Origin: Micromonospora echinofusca | GTDB taxonomy: Bacteria > Actinomycetota > Actinomycetes > Mycobacteriales > Micromonosporaceae | DNA length: 64,000 nucleotides | NCBI RefSeq assembly: GCF_900091445.1 | Contig: NZ_LT607733.1 | Span: 5,111,001-5,175,000 of the forward strand | Direction of reading: 5' to 3' | Part shown: positions 42,010-50,415 of the stretch, one piece after another | How positions within the stretch are numbered: the first letter of the stretch is position 1 | Layout of the letters: each line of letters starts with the position of its first letter | Translations under genes and position numbers: made by a program | Notes under the pieces: generated by a model | Seen by the model: only the letters and a program-made list of their open reading frames with translations | Told to the model about the DNA's origin: nothing | Database searches by the model: none

Positions 42010-42309
42010 ATAGGTCCCGGGCCCGCTCACGAGGACTTCCGACCCGCACGCCGGCTGTACCGGACACACCAGCGTCACCTGCGCGACGACGTTCCCCCGT
42101 GGCTGCTCCTGGGCGGCGTCGTCGGGGTGGCGCTGCTGCTGGCCTACGCCGTGCACCGGTTCGTGGAACGCCCGCTCAGCCGGGCGCTGCGAAACGGGCT
42201 GAAGAGCAGTTTCCAGAAGGCCCGTGCCGCCTCGGAACCCAGCGGCCCTGATGCCGTGCCCGTCGGCGATGCGCTCGTCCACCGGCAGCGGCCCGACCCG
42301 ATCCGGTGA
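42010..42309 (+). pseudogene. C-terminal remnant of an acyltransferase-3 (OafA/OatA-type) membrane protein
   Basis: The plus-strand frame reads RRLYRTHQRHLRDDVPPW, then LLLGGVVGVALLLAYAVHRF and VERPLSRALRNGL. This is the last helix and terminal Arg-rich tail of acyltransferase-3 proteins (usual end: LLAYxVHRFVERPxSRxLR). Upstream there is a stop at 41941 and no start codon or other helices, so about 300 residues are missing. It sits at the edge of the polysaccharide locus, where an O-acetyltransferase would be expected, so the glycan may have lost this decoration. Confidence 0.65.
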
Positions 42310-42378
42310 CCGCTGCCGCCCACCACGGCCCGCGGTCGGATCGCTGCGGGCTCCCTCTCCGGCCGGTCCGGATGCCGA

Positions 42379-43749
42379 TCAGAAGCCGGCGTTGTCACGG
42401 ATGGAGTTGACCACGCGCCGGATGACGTCGATCCAGTCCTCCGGGGCGGTCATTCGCAGCACGAGCTGCCGGTCGATCGCACCGTCCGGCTCCGAGCGCC
42501 AGAAGGCGACCACGACGATGCCGTACTTGTTGGCGCCGTTCAGCTTCACGGTCTCGGCCAGGACGACGTACGGCCCGCCGCTGCGCCACTGCAGTCCCCA
42601 CGCCTCCTCCGCCTTGCGCAGGGCGTCGCGCTGCTCCTCGCCGCATTCAGGACAGTTACGGACGATCAGCTCGCCGCCGATCTCCGCGTTGTCCCCGATC
42701 GAGGCACCGCAGTTGTACTTGACCTGCCCCTCGGTGCTGCCGCCAGGAGTGCACGTCCAGTCCGCCGGTGCCACGAAATCGAAGCCCAGGCCGTCCGGGG
42801 TCAGCGTTCGTACGGCATCGCTCCTGCCGAAGACCTGCCATTTGGGCCAGTCCCCCGGCCGTGGCGGCTCGAGGCCCGGCTGCTGGGGACGCGCGCTCGG
42901 TGACCACTCCGGGGCGCCGGACTGGACCACGCCGGTGGGTGAGGGGTTCGCCGTCGGCTGCTCGGTCGTGTCCCTGAGTCCGACCCAGGCGAAGGCGCCC
43001 GCACCGCCGAGGAGGACCAACACCAGTGCGACGATCCCGACCCGGAGCCCGGTACGGCGCCGGCGCGTGTCGGAGGGCGTGATGCGGCGGGCGGGTGCGG
43101 CGAGCGGATCGTACGGCGGGACGCCGGCCGGCGTGGGAGCCTGGGCGGCGGCAGGCGACTGGGGCGTCTCGGCGACCGGCTGCGCCGGCATCGCGGTGGT
43201 CGGCGCGTCCCAGCCTGGCGCCGGCGGACCCGAGGCGGGGTGCGGGTTCGACGACACCGGCTGGGTGGGGTTCGGACCCGCGTGCATCGCCCACGGCAGA
43301 TGCGGCGGCCCGGAGGTCGACTGCGGAACACCGGAGACGGGGTGGGCCACCCCGCTGACCGGCTGGGGCAGCCCGGAGACCGGCTGAGGCATCCCGCTGA
43401 CCGGCTGGGGCACCCCGGAGACCGGCCGTGCGGCCGACGGGTCCGGGGTGTACTCCACGCCGAGTGCACGCAGCAGCTTCTCCGCCCCCGGCCCGACCTC
43501 CGCCGAGTACGCCACCCAGGGTGCGGCGGCCGAGAAGTCGGCGTAGGCGTAGGGCAGGGGGTCCGCGGCCTGCGCCAGCGAGTTCGTCATCCCGACGAAC
43601 GCCTCCCGCCAGCCGGGGGCCGCGGCGACGGTGGCGTCCAGGACGGCCACGGTGACGAGGCGTCCCTGCTCGTCGATCGCCGCCCACGCCTTACCCACCG
43701 GAGACCCGCCCAGCACGTGGGTGAACCTGTAGGGACCTGCCGGCTGCAT
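42379..43749 (-). CDS. Membrane protein with degenerate kinase N-lobe-like domain, PVSG repeats and outer domain
   Basis: 456 residues. Residues 5-95 follow the protein kinase N-lobe pattern: GPYRFTHVLGGSPVGKAWAA (glycine loop position), VTVAVLDA where the ATP-binding VAVK would be, but without the Lys, and PWVAYSAEVGPGAEKLL where the hinge (PWLAMEYVPGPSL) would be. There is no C-lobe. Residues 108-147 are 7-residue PQPVSGx repeats, then a Pro/Ala linker, a membrane helix at 236-258, and an outer domain (about 300-456) with paired Cys (CPECG). GAGGAG supports ATG 43749. It may be a signalling adaptor; the kinase comparison is by eye. Confidence 0.65.
   Translation of the reverse strand: MQPAGPYRFTHVLGGSPVGKAWAAIDEQGRLVTVAVLDATVAAAPGWREAFVGMTNSLAQAADPLPYAYADFSAAAPWVAYSAEVGPGAEKLLRALGVEYTPDPSAARPVSGVPQPVSGMPQPVSGLPQPVSGVAHPVSGVPQSTSGPPHLPWAMHAGPNPTQPVSSNPHPASGPPAPGWDAPTTAMPAQPVAETPQSPAAAQAPTPAGVPPYDPLAAPARRITPSDTRRRRTGLRVGIVALVLVLLGGAGAFAWVGLRDTTEQPTANPSPTGVVQSGAPEWSPSARPQQPGLEPPRPGDWPKWQVFGRSDAVRTLTPDGLGFDFVAPADWTCTPGGSTEGQVKYNCGASIGDNAEIGGELIVRNCPECGEEQRDALRKAEEAWGLQWRSGGPYVVLAETVKLNGANKYGIVVVAFWRSEPDGAIDRQLVLRMTAPEDWIDVIRRVVNSIRDNAGF
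43309..43428. repeat. In-frame 21-bp repeats encoding PQPVSGx
   Basis: Five to six degenerate 21-bp units encode PVSG heptads (PVSGVPQ, PVSGMPQ, PVSGLPQ, PVSGVAH, PVSGVPQ, STSGPPH) on the minus strand. It forms a flexible linker. Confidence 0.75.
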
Positions 43750-43905
43750 GCCAACTCCTCTGCTCAACCGCCGTGCGGATCCTACAGAGGCGGCGCCAGC
43801 AGCTCCGCCCACCCGTCGTCGGCCCGACACGCACTGGGACGCCCGGCAGGCCGCGCCTCTCCACGTCCCTCCTCACGCCACAGGTCGTCCGCGGCGACAG
43901 GGGTG

Positions 43906-43934
43906 TTGCCTGTGAAAGTTTTCATGCATACAGT
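43906..43934 (+). promoter_or_regulatory. Promoter of the hut operon with operator-like palindrome in the spacer
   Basis: TTGCCT (43906-43911), 17-nt spacer, TACAGT (43929-43934), then 6 nt to ATG 43941. The palindrome TGAAA-GT-TTTCA (43913-43924) lies entirely within the spacer, where a bound regulator would block RNA polymerase. The encoded RpiR protein is the obvious candidate. Confidence 0.65.
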
Positions 43935-43940
43935 CGCGAC

Positions 43941-44792
43941 ATGAATGAGGGAGCTGTCGTGGCGCCCACCGAGCAGGTGCTCGACCTGTTCCAGGGGGTC
44001 CGGCTCACGCCCACCCAGCGCCGGATCGCGCACTGCCTCGTGCAGCACGCGTCGGCCGCCGCGTACCTGTCGGCGGCCGAGGTCGCGGAGCTGGCGGGGG
44101 TCAGCCAGCCGTCGGTCACCCGGTTCGCGGTCGCGCTCGGCCACGACGGCTATCCCGCGCTGCGCCGCCGGCTGCGCGAGCTGACCGCCGGCACCGCCGG
44201 CGACGCCGCCGACGGCGGCAACGAGCTCCAGCAGGCGGTACGCGCCGAGATCGGCAACCTCGACCGGCTCGCCGGGCAGCTCGCGGACCGCGACCGGATC
44301 GCCGAGACGGGCCGGCTGCTGGCCGCCAGCCGTCCCCTGCCGGTGCTCGGCCTGCGCGCCGCCGCGCCGCTCGCCGCCTACTTCGCCTACTTCGCGGCCA
44401 AGGTGCACCCCGACGTGCGGGTGCTCGACGACGGCGGCAGCCTGCTGACCGACCGCATCGAGCAGGCCGCCGAGGCCGGGGCGGGCGCCCTGCTCGCCTT
44501 CGTCCTCCCCCGCTACCCCCGGGAGACCCTGGACGCGCTGCGCGAGGCCCGGGCCGCCGGCCTCACCGTGGTGGCCATCACCGACTCGCCGGTCAGCCCG
44601 GCCACCGAGCACGCCGACGTGGTGCTGCCCGCCGCGGTCGGCGCGCGGCTCGTCTTCGACCTGCACACCGCGCCGATGACCCTGGCCATGGTGCTGCTCC
44701 AGGCCATCTGCGACGCCGCCCCGACCGACACCCAGCGCCGGCTGGAGGCCTTCGAGGCCTCCGCCGCCCGCCGCCAGTTGTTCCTCGGATGA
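43941..44792 (+). CDS. MurR/RpiR family transcriptional regulator of histidine utilisation
   Basis: 283 residues. N-terminal HTH_6 domain: [52 protein letters not shown]-terminal SIS domain (about 130-260): [64 protein letters not shown]. RpiR regulators usually sense phosphosugars through SIS; here the position, 17 nt before hutU on the same strand, indicates control by a histidine-pathway metabolite instead. ATG 43941 appears leaderless and is therefore expressed with the operon it controls. Confidence 0.88.
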   Translation: MNEGAVVAPTEQVLDLFQGVRLTPTQRRIAHCLVQHASAAAYLSAAEVAELAGVSQPSVTRFAVALGHDGYPALRRRLRELTAGTAGDAADGGNELQQAVRAEIGNLDRLAGQLADRDRIAETGRLLAASRPLPVLGLRAAAPLAAYFAYFAAKVHPDVRVLDDGGSLLTDRIEQAAEAGAGALLAFVLPRYPRETLDALREARAAGLTVVAITDSPVSPATEHADVVLPAAVGARLVFDLHTAPMTLAMVLLQAICDAAPTDTQRRLEAFEASAARRQLFLG

Positions 44793-44809
44793 CCCGGAGG
44801 AGAGCCGAG

Positions 44810-46498
44810 ATGACCCAGCCCGTCCGCGCCGCACGCGGCACCGAACGCACCGCCCGTGGGTGGCCCCAGGAGGCCGCGCTGCGGATGCTGATGAACAACC
44901 TCGACCCGGAGGTGGCCGAGCGCCCCGACGACCTGGTGGTCTACGGCGGCACCGGCAAGGCCGCGCGGGACTGGCCGTCGTACCACGCGTTGGTGCGCAC
45001 CCTCACCGACCTGCGCGACGACGAGACCATGCTGGTGCAGTCCGGCCGGCCGGTGGGCGTCATGCGTACCCACGAGTGGGCGCCCCGGGTGCTGCTGGCC
45101 AACTCCAACCTGGTGGGCGACTGGGCCACCTGGCCGGAGTTCCGCCGCCTCGAACAGCTCGGCCTGACCATGTACGGGCAGATGACCGCCGGTTCCTGGA
45201 TCTACATCGGCACCCAGGGCATCCTCCAGGGCACCTACGAGACGTTCGCCGCCGTCGCCGCGAAGATCGCCGGCGCCCGTGGCGACGGGCAGGAGCTGAG
45301 CGGCGGCACGCTCGCCGGCACGCTGACGCTGACCGCCGGCTGCGGCGGGATGGGCGGGGCGCAGCCCCTCGCGGTCACCATGAACGGCGGCGTCTGCCTG
45401 GTCGTCGACGTGGACCGGACCCGCCTGGACCGCCGGGTGCACGACCGGTACCTCGACGAGGTCGCCGACTCCCTGGACGACGCCGTCGAGCGGGCGCTGG
45501 CCGCGAAGCGGGACCGGCGGGCGCTGAGCGTGGGCGTGGTCGGCAACGCGGCCACGGTCTTTCCGGAGCTGCTGCGCCGGGGCGTGGAGATCGACGTCGT
45601 CACCGACCAGACCAGCGCGCACGACCCGCTGTCGTACCTGCCGGAGGGGGTGGAGCTGGCCGACGCCCGGGACTACGCGGCGGCGAAGCCGGCCGAGTTC
45701 ACCGACCGGGCGCGGGCGTCGATGGCGAAGCACGTCGAGGCGATGGTCGGTTTCCTCGACGCCGGCGCGGAGGTCTTCGACTACGGCAACTCGATCCGGG
45801 GCGAGGCGAAGCTCGGCGGGTTCGAGCGGGCCTTCGACTTCCCCGGCTTCGTGCCCGCGTACATCCGGCCGTTGTTCTGCGAGGGCAAGGGCCCGTTCCG
45901 GTGGGCGGCGCTCTCCGGGGACCCGGCCGACATCGCGGCCACCGACCGGGCGATCCTGGACCTGTTCCCGGAGAACGAGTCGCTGGCCCGGTGGATCCGG
46001 ATGGCCGGCGAGCGGGTCGCCTTCCAGGGCCTGCCGGCGCGGATCTGCTGGCTCGGCTACGGCGAGCGGGACAAGGCCGGGGTGCGGTTCAACGAGATGG
46101 TCGCCTCCGGCGAGCTGAGCGCGCCCGTGGTGATCGGGCGGGACCACCTGGACTGCGGGAGCGTGGCGAGCCCGTACCGGGAGACCGAGGCGATGGCCGA
46201 CGGCTCCGACGCGGTGGCCGACTGGCCGCTGCTCAACGCGCTGGTCAACACCGCCAGCGGGGCGTCCTGGGTGTCGATCCACCACGGCGGCGGGGTCGGC
46301 ATCGGCCGTTCCATCCACGCCGGGCAGGTCTGCGTCGCCGACGGCACCGCGCTGGCCGGGCAGAAGATCGAGCGGGTGCTGACCAACGACCCGGCGATGG
46401 GCGTCATCCGGCACGTCGACGCCGGCTACGACGCCGCCCGCGAGGTCGCGGAGGCCACCGGCGTACGGGTGCCGATGGCGGAGGGCGGCAACCTGTGA
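44810..46498 (+). CDS. hutU: Urocanate hydratase
   Basis: 562 residues, near the family length. [93 protein letters not shown] segment and [16 protein letters not shown] are hallmark HutU stretches; NAD+ acts as an electrophile in the active site. It converts urocanate to 4-imidazolone-5-propionate. GGAGGAGAG precedes ATG 44810. Confidence 0.96.
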   Translation: MTQPVRAARGTERTARGWPQEAALRMLMNNLDPEVAERPDDLVVYGGTGKAARDWPSYHALVRTLTDLRDDETMLVQSGRPVGVMRTHEWAPRVLLANSNLVGDWATWPEFRRLEQLGLTMYGQMTAGSWIYIGTQGILQGTYETFAAVAAKIAGARGDGQELSGGTLAGTLTLTAGCGGMGGAQPLAVTMNGGVCLVVDVDRTRLDRRVHDRYLDEVADSLDDAVERALAAKRDRRALSVGVVGNAATVFPELLRRGVEIDVVTDQTSAHDPLSYLPEGVELADARDYAAAKPAEFTDRARASMAKHVEAMVGFLDAGAEVFDYGNSIRGEAKLGGFERAFDFPGFVPAYIRPLFCEGKGPFRWAALSGDPADIAATDRAILDLFPENESLARWIRMAGERVAFQGLPARICWLGYGERDKAGVRFNEMVASGELSAPVVIGRDHLDCGSVASPYRETEAMADGSDAVADWPLLNALVNTASGASWVSIHHGGGVGIGRSIHAGQVCVADGTALAGQKIERVLTNDPAMGVIRHVDAGYDAAREVAEATGVRVPMAEGGNL

Positions 46499-46551
46499 GC
46501 GCGAGGAGTGCAGCGGAGCGGAGCCCCGCAGTCGCGAACGACGGAAGTGCG
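46495..46551. repeat. Possible dispersed repeat at the hutU/M20 junction
   Basis: GCGCGAGGAGTGCAGCGGAG followed by a GCGGAGCC-rich segment and CGCAGTCGCGAACGACGG. It is non-codon-like and resembles a short repeat I associate with Micromonosporaceae gene junctions. That is memory, not a search. It makes GTG 46495 a doubtful start for the next gene. Confidence 0.35.
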
Positions 46552-47751
46552 GTGAGCGACCTCGCCGGCCGGTTCCGGGCGCTGTGGGACGAGATCGCAC
46601 CGGTCGGGCGTGACGATCGCAGCGGCGGCTACCTGCGGTACGCCCTGACCGAGCCGGAGCTGCGGCTGCGGGAGTGGTTCCGCGAGCAGGCCGACCACCG
46701 TGGGATGCCGGTCACCGAGGACGGCAACGGCAACCTGTTCGCCCGCTGGGGCGAGCCGGGGGCCGGCGACGCGGTGCTGACCGGCAGCCACTTCGACTCG
46801 GTGCCGCACGGCGGGGCGTACGACGGGCCGCTCGGCATCGTCAGCGCGTTCCTCGCCGTCGACGAGCTGCGCGCGGCGGGCGTCGCGCCGGCCCGACCCG
46901 TCGTGGTCGGCGCGTTCGTCGAGGAGGAGGGCGCGCGGTTCGGCGTACCGTGCCTGGGGTCCCGGCTGCTCGCCGGGGAGATCGCGGTGGAGCGCGCGGC
47001 CGGGTTGCGCGACGCCGACGGGGTGAGCTTCGCGGAGGCGCTGGGCGCACGTCCGGCGGGCGCCCGCCCCGAGCTGCTGGGCGGCTTCGCCGCCTTCGTG
47101 GAGCTGCACGTCGAGCAGGGCCGCGCGATGGTCGACGCGGACGCGGCGGTCGGGGTGGCCAGCGCGATCTGGCCGCACGGCCGCTGGCGCTTCGAGTTCA
47201 CCGGCGAGGGCAACCACGCCGGCACGACGCGGATGGCCGACCGCCGCGACCCCATGCTGACGTACGCCTTCACGGTGCTCGCGGCCAACAAGGAGGCGCG
47301 GCTGCGCGGCGCGCACGCCACCGTCGGCCGGGTGGCGGTGGAGCCGAACGCCACCAACGCCATCCCGTCCAAGGTGACCGGCTGGCTGGACGCCCGGGCC
47401 GCCGAGCCGGAGACGCTGACGGGGCTGCTGGACGCGGTGGGCGCGAAGGCCGCCGAGCGGGCCCGCCGCGACGGTACGGAGGTGGCGCTGACGCAGGAGT
47501 CGGCCACCCCGCTGGTCGCCTTCGACGGCGGACTGGCGGACCGGCTCGCCACCCTGCTCGACGCGCCGGTGCTGCCCACCGGGGCCGGGCACGACGCCGG
47601 GGTGCTCGCCGCACACGTGCCCACGGCGATGCTCTTCGTACGCAACCCGACGGGGGTGTCGCACGCGCCCGCCGAGTCCGCCAGCGACGCCGACTGCGCC
47701 GCCGGGGTGACCGCCCTGGCCCGGGTGCTGGAGGAGCTGACGTGCCGCTGA
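46552..47751 (+). CDS. M20/HyuC-type amidohydrolase in the hut operon (annotated class: allantoate amidohydrolase/N-carbamoylase)
   Basis: 399 residues from GTG 46552, which starts at the family N-terminus SDLAGRFRALWDEIA. An overlapping GTG at 46495 would add 19 repeat-derived residues. Di-metal ligands are visible: GSHFDSVPHGGAYDGPLG (His, Asp), FVEEEGARFG (Glu), FVELHVEQG (His) and GVSHAPAES (His). M20 amidases of this group open N-carbamoyl or N-formyl type amides. HutF, encoded next, should yield N-formyl-L-glutamate, and no HutG deformylase is present, so hydrolysis of N-formylglutamate is the probable job. This is an inference from context. Confidence 0.85.
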   Translation: MSDLAGRFRALWDEIAPVGRDDRSGGYLRYALTEPELRLREWFREQADHRGMPVTEDGNGNLFARWGEPGAGDAVLTGSHFDSVPHGGAYDGPLGIVSAFLAVDELRAAGVAPARPVVVGAFVEEEGARFGVPCLGSRLLAGEIAVERAAGLRDADGVSFAEALGARPAGARPELLGGFAAFVELHVEQGRAMVDADAAVGVASAIWPHGRWRFEFTGEGNHAGTTRMADRRDPMLTYAFTVLAANKEARLRGAHATVGRVAVEPNATNAIPSKVTGWLDARAAEPETLTGLLDAVGAKAAERARRDGTEVALTQESATPLVAFDGGLADRLATLLDAPVLPTGAGHDAGVLAAHVPTAMLFVRNPTGVSHAPAESASDADCAAGVTALARVLEELTCR

Positions 47752-47777
47752 CCGGGGTCCAGGGCCGCCGTTGGTGG

Positions 47778-47852
47778 CCTGTCGAGCTGATGTCGCAGAC
47801 GACTCGCCCCCGTGGTGATCGACTGATGTCGCAGACGATTCAGCTCGACAGG
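47778..47852. repeat. Inverted repeat element with internal direct repeats, inside the hut operon
   Basis: The 13-bp perfect arms CCTGTCGAGCTGA (47778-47790) and TCAGCTCGACAGG (47840-47852) enclose two identical copies of CTGATGTCGCAGACGA (47787-47802 and 47823-47838). The element fills most of the 112-bp gap between the M20 gene and hutF. It looks like a REP/BIME-type mobile palindrome and could form an mRNA hairpin that attenuates or stabilises the operon transcript. Confidence 0.7.
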
Positions 47853-47863
47853 GGGCGCACGAG

Positions 47864-49222
47864 ATGACCCGGACCCGCTGGCTCGCCGAGTACGCCTGGC
47901 TGCCCGACCACGCCGAGCCGACCGCCGACGTGCTGATCGAGACGGCCGACGGGCGGATCACCGGTGTGACCCCGCTGACGGCCGGGAGCACGCCGCCCGC
48001 CGGCGTCGAGGTCATGGCCGACGCGGTGCGGCTGCCCGGGCTGACCCTGCCCGGGCTCGCCAACGCCCACTCGCACGCGTTCCACCGGGCGCTGCGCGGG
48101 CGCACCCACGGCGGGCGCGGCGACTTCTGGACCTGGCGTGACCGGATGTACGACGTGGCGCGGCGCCTCGACCCGGACTCGTACCTGGCCCTGGCCCGGG
48201 CGGCCTACGCCGAGATGGCGCTGGCCGGGATCACCTGCGTCGGCGAGTTCCACTACGTGCACCACGATCCGGACGGCACCCCGTACGCCGATCCGAACGC
48301 GATGGGCGCGGCGCTGGTCGAGGCCGCCGCGCACGCCGGGATCCGGATCACCCTGCTGGACACCTGCTACCTCACCGCCACGGTCGACGGGGAGCCGCTC
48401 GCCGGGCCGCAGCGGCGCTTCGGCGACGGCGACGCGCTGCGCTGGGCGGAGCGCGTCGACGCGTTCCGCCCCACGGACGACCACGTCCGGGTGGGTGCGG
48501 CGATCCACTCGGTGCGGGCGGTGCCGGCCGGGCAGCTCGCCACCGTGGCCGGCTGGGCGGACCGGCGCGGCGCGCCCCTGCACGTGCACCTCTCCGAGCA
48601 GCCGGCCGAGAACGACGCCTGCCGGGCGGTGCACGGCTGCACCCCGGCCCGGCTGCTCGCCGACCGGGGGGCGCTCGGCCCGGGCACCACGGCCGTGCAC
48701 GCCACCCACCTGACCGGCGGCGACCTCACCCTGCTCGCCGACGCCGGCACGGGCGTCTGCCTCTGCCCGACCACCGAGCGGGACCTGGCCGACGGCATCG
48801 GCCCGGCCCGGCGGATGGCCGACGTCGGCCTGCCGCTCAGCCTGGGCAGCGACAGCCACGCCGTGGTCGACCTCTTCGAGGAGGCCCGCGCGGTGGAGCT
48901 GGACGAGCGGCTGCGCACCCGCCGGCGGGGCCACTTCAGCGCCGCCGAGCTGCGCGACGCGGCCACCGTGGGCGGTCACGCCGCGCTGGGCTGGCGCGAC
49001 GCCGGGCGGCTCGCCGTCGGGGCGCGCGCCGACCTGGTGAGCGTGCGGCTGGACAGCCCGCGCACGGCCGGCGTACCGCCGGTGGGGGTGTGGTTCGCGG
49101 CGGGCGCGGCCGACGTCACGCACGTCGTGGTGGACGGCCGGCCGGTGGTGCGCGACGGCCGGCACCTGACGGTCGACGTGCCGGCCGAGCTGACCGCGGC
49201 GATCGAGGAGGTGACCTCTTGA
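47864..49222 (+). CDS. hutF: Formimidoylglutamate deiminase
   Basis: 452 residues, amidohydrolase (cyclic amidohydrolase) fold. Metal-binding [57 protein letters not shown] and [17 protein letters not shown] are HutF marks. It deaminates N-formimidoyl-L-glutamate to N-formyl-L-glutamate and ammonia, the branch that needs a deformylase to finish. It follows the inverted repeat element and overlaps hutI by 4 nt (TTGA). Confidence 0.93.
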   Translation: MTRTRWLAEYAWLPDHAEPTADVLIETADGRITGVTPLTAGSTPPAGVEVMADAVRLPGLTLPGLANAHSHAFHRALRGRTHGGRGDFWTWRDRMYDVARRLDPDSYLALARAAYAEMALAGITCVGEFHYVHHDPDGTPYADPNAMGAALVEAAAHAGIRITLLDTCYLTATVDGEPLAGPQRRFGDGDALRWAERVDAFRPTDDHVRVGAAIHSVRAVPAGQLATVAGWADRRGAPLHVHLSEQPAENDACRAVHGCTPARLLADRGALGPGTTAVHATHLTGGDLTLLADAGTGVCLCPTTERDLADGIGPARRMADVGLPLSLGSDSHAVVDLFEEARAVELDERLRTRRRGHFSAAELRDAATVGGHAALGWRDAGRLAVGARADLVSVRLDSPRTAGVPPVGVWFAAGAADVTHVVVDGRPVVRDGRHLTVDVPAELTAAIEEVTS

Positions 49223-50415
49223 GCAGTCTGCTGGTCGACGACATCGGCGAGCTGGTGACCAACGACCTCGGGGGCGAGGACGGACCGCTGGGCATCCGGC
49301 GCGACGTCGCCCTGCTGGTCGAGGACGGGCGGGTGGCCTGGATCGGGCCGTCCCGCGACGCGCCGGCCGCCGACCGGCACCTGGACGCGCGGGGCGCCGC
49401 CGTGCTCCCCGGCTTCGTGGACAGCCACGCCCACCTGGTCTTCGCCGGGGACCGGGCCGCCGAGTTCGCCGCCCGGATGGCCGGGCAGCCGTACACCGGC
49501 GGCGGCATCCGGACCACGGTCGGCGCCACCCGGGCGGCCGGCGACGACGAGCTGCGGGCCACCGTGCGGCGGCTGCGCGGCGAGGCGCTGCGGCAGGGCA
49601 CCACCACCATGGAGATCAAGAGCGGGTACGGCCTCACCGTCGCCGACGAGGCCCGCTCGCTGCGGATCGCCGCCGAGGTCAGCGAGGAGACCACCTTCCT
49701 CGGCGCGCACGTGGTCCCCGCCGAGTACGCCGACCGCCCCGACGACTACGTGGGGCTGGTGTGCGGGCCGATGCTGGCCGCCGCCGCGCCGCACGCGCGC
49801 TGGATCGACGTCTTCTGCGAGCGGGGCGCGTTCGACGTGGACCACGCCCGCGCCATCCTCGCCTGCGGGCAGGCCGTCGGGCTGGGCGTGCGGGTGCACG
49901 CCAACCAGCTCGGCCCCGGGCCGGGCGTCCAGCTCGGCGTGGAGCTGGGCGCGGCCAGCGTCGACCACTGCACCCATCTCACCGACGCCGACGTCGACGC
50001 GCTGGCCTCGGCCGGCGAGACGTGGGTCTCCGGCTTCGTGCCGACCACGGTCGCCACCCTGCTGCCCGGCGCCGAGTTCTCGACCCGCTCGCCGTACCCG
50101 GACGCCCGCCGGCTGCTCGACGCCGGCGTCACCGTGGCGCTGGCGACGGACTGCAACCCCGGTTCGTCGTACACCTCGTCGATGCCGTTCTGCGTCGCGC
50201 TCGCCGTACGCGAGATGCGGATGACCCCGGCGGAGGCCGTCTGGGCCGCGACCGCCGGCGGCGCGCGGGCGCTGCGCCGCGACGACATCGGGTGGCTCGG
50301 CGTGGGGGCGCGGGCCGACCTGATGATCCTCGACGCCCCCTCCCACCTGCACCTGGCCTACCGGCCGGGGGTGCCACTGATCCGCCAGGTCCTGCGCAAC
50401 GGAGTGCTCCAATGA
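49219..50415 (+). CDS. hutI: Imidazolonepropionase
   Basis: 398 residues. [21 protein letters not shown] (metal site), [62 protein letters not shown] and [18 protein letters not shown] are diagnostic for HutI. It hydrolyses imidazolone-5-propionate to N-formimidoyl-L-glutamate. The TTG start at 49219 is fixed by GGAGGTGA five bases upstream and by the overlap with the hutF stop; longer frames upstream lie inside hutF. Confidence 0.94.
   Translation: MSSLLVDDIGELVTNDLGGEDGPLGIRRDVALLVEDGRVAWIGPSRDAPAADRHLDARGAAVLPGFVDSHAHLVFAGDRAAEFAARMAGQPYTGGGIRTTVGATRAAGDDELRATVRRLRGEALRQGTTTMEIKSGYGLTVADEARSLRIAAEVSEETTFLGAHVVPAEYADRPDDYVGLVCGPMLAAAAPHARWIDVFCERGAFDVDHARAILACGQAVGLGVRVHANQLGPGPGVQLGVELGAASVDHCTHLTDADVDALASAGETWVSGFVPTTVATLLPGAEFSTRSPYPDARRLLDAGVTVALATDCNPGSSYTSSMPFCVALAVREMRMTPAEAVWAATAGGARALRRDDIGWLGVGARADLMILDAPSHLHLAYRPGVPLIRQVLRNGVLQ

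Noticed and set aside
41735..42067. Minus-strand 110-codon frame upstream of the polymerase gene
   Set aside because: Overlaps the polymerase 5' end and the acyltransferase remnant on the other strand; no domain and no start signal.
44860..46494. Extension of the M20 frame through hutU
   Set aside because: It lies out of frame within hutU and has no recognisable protein sequence; the M20 domain starts near 46552.
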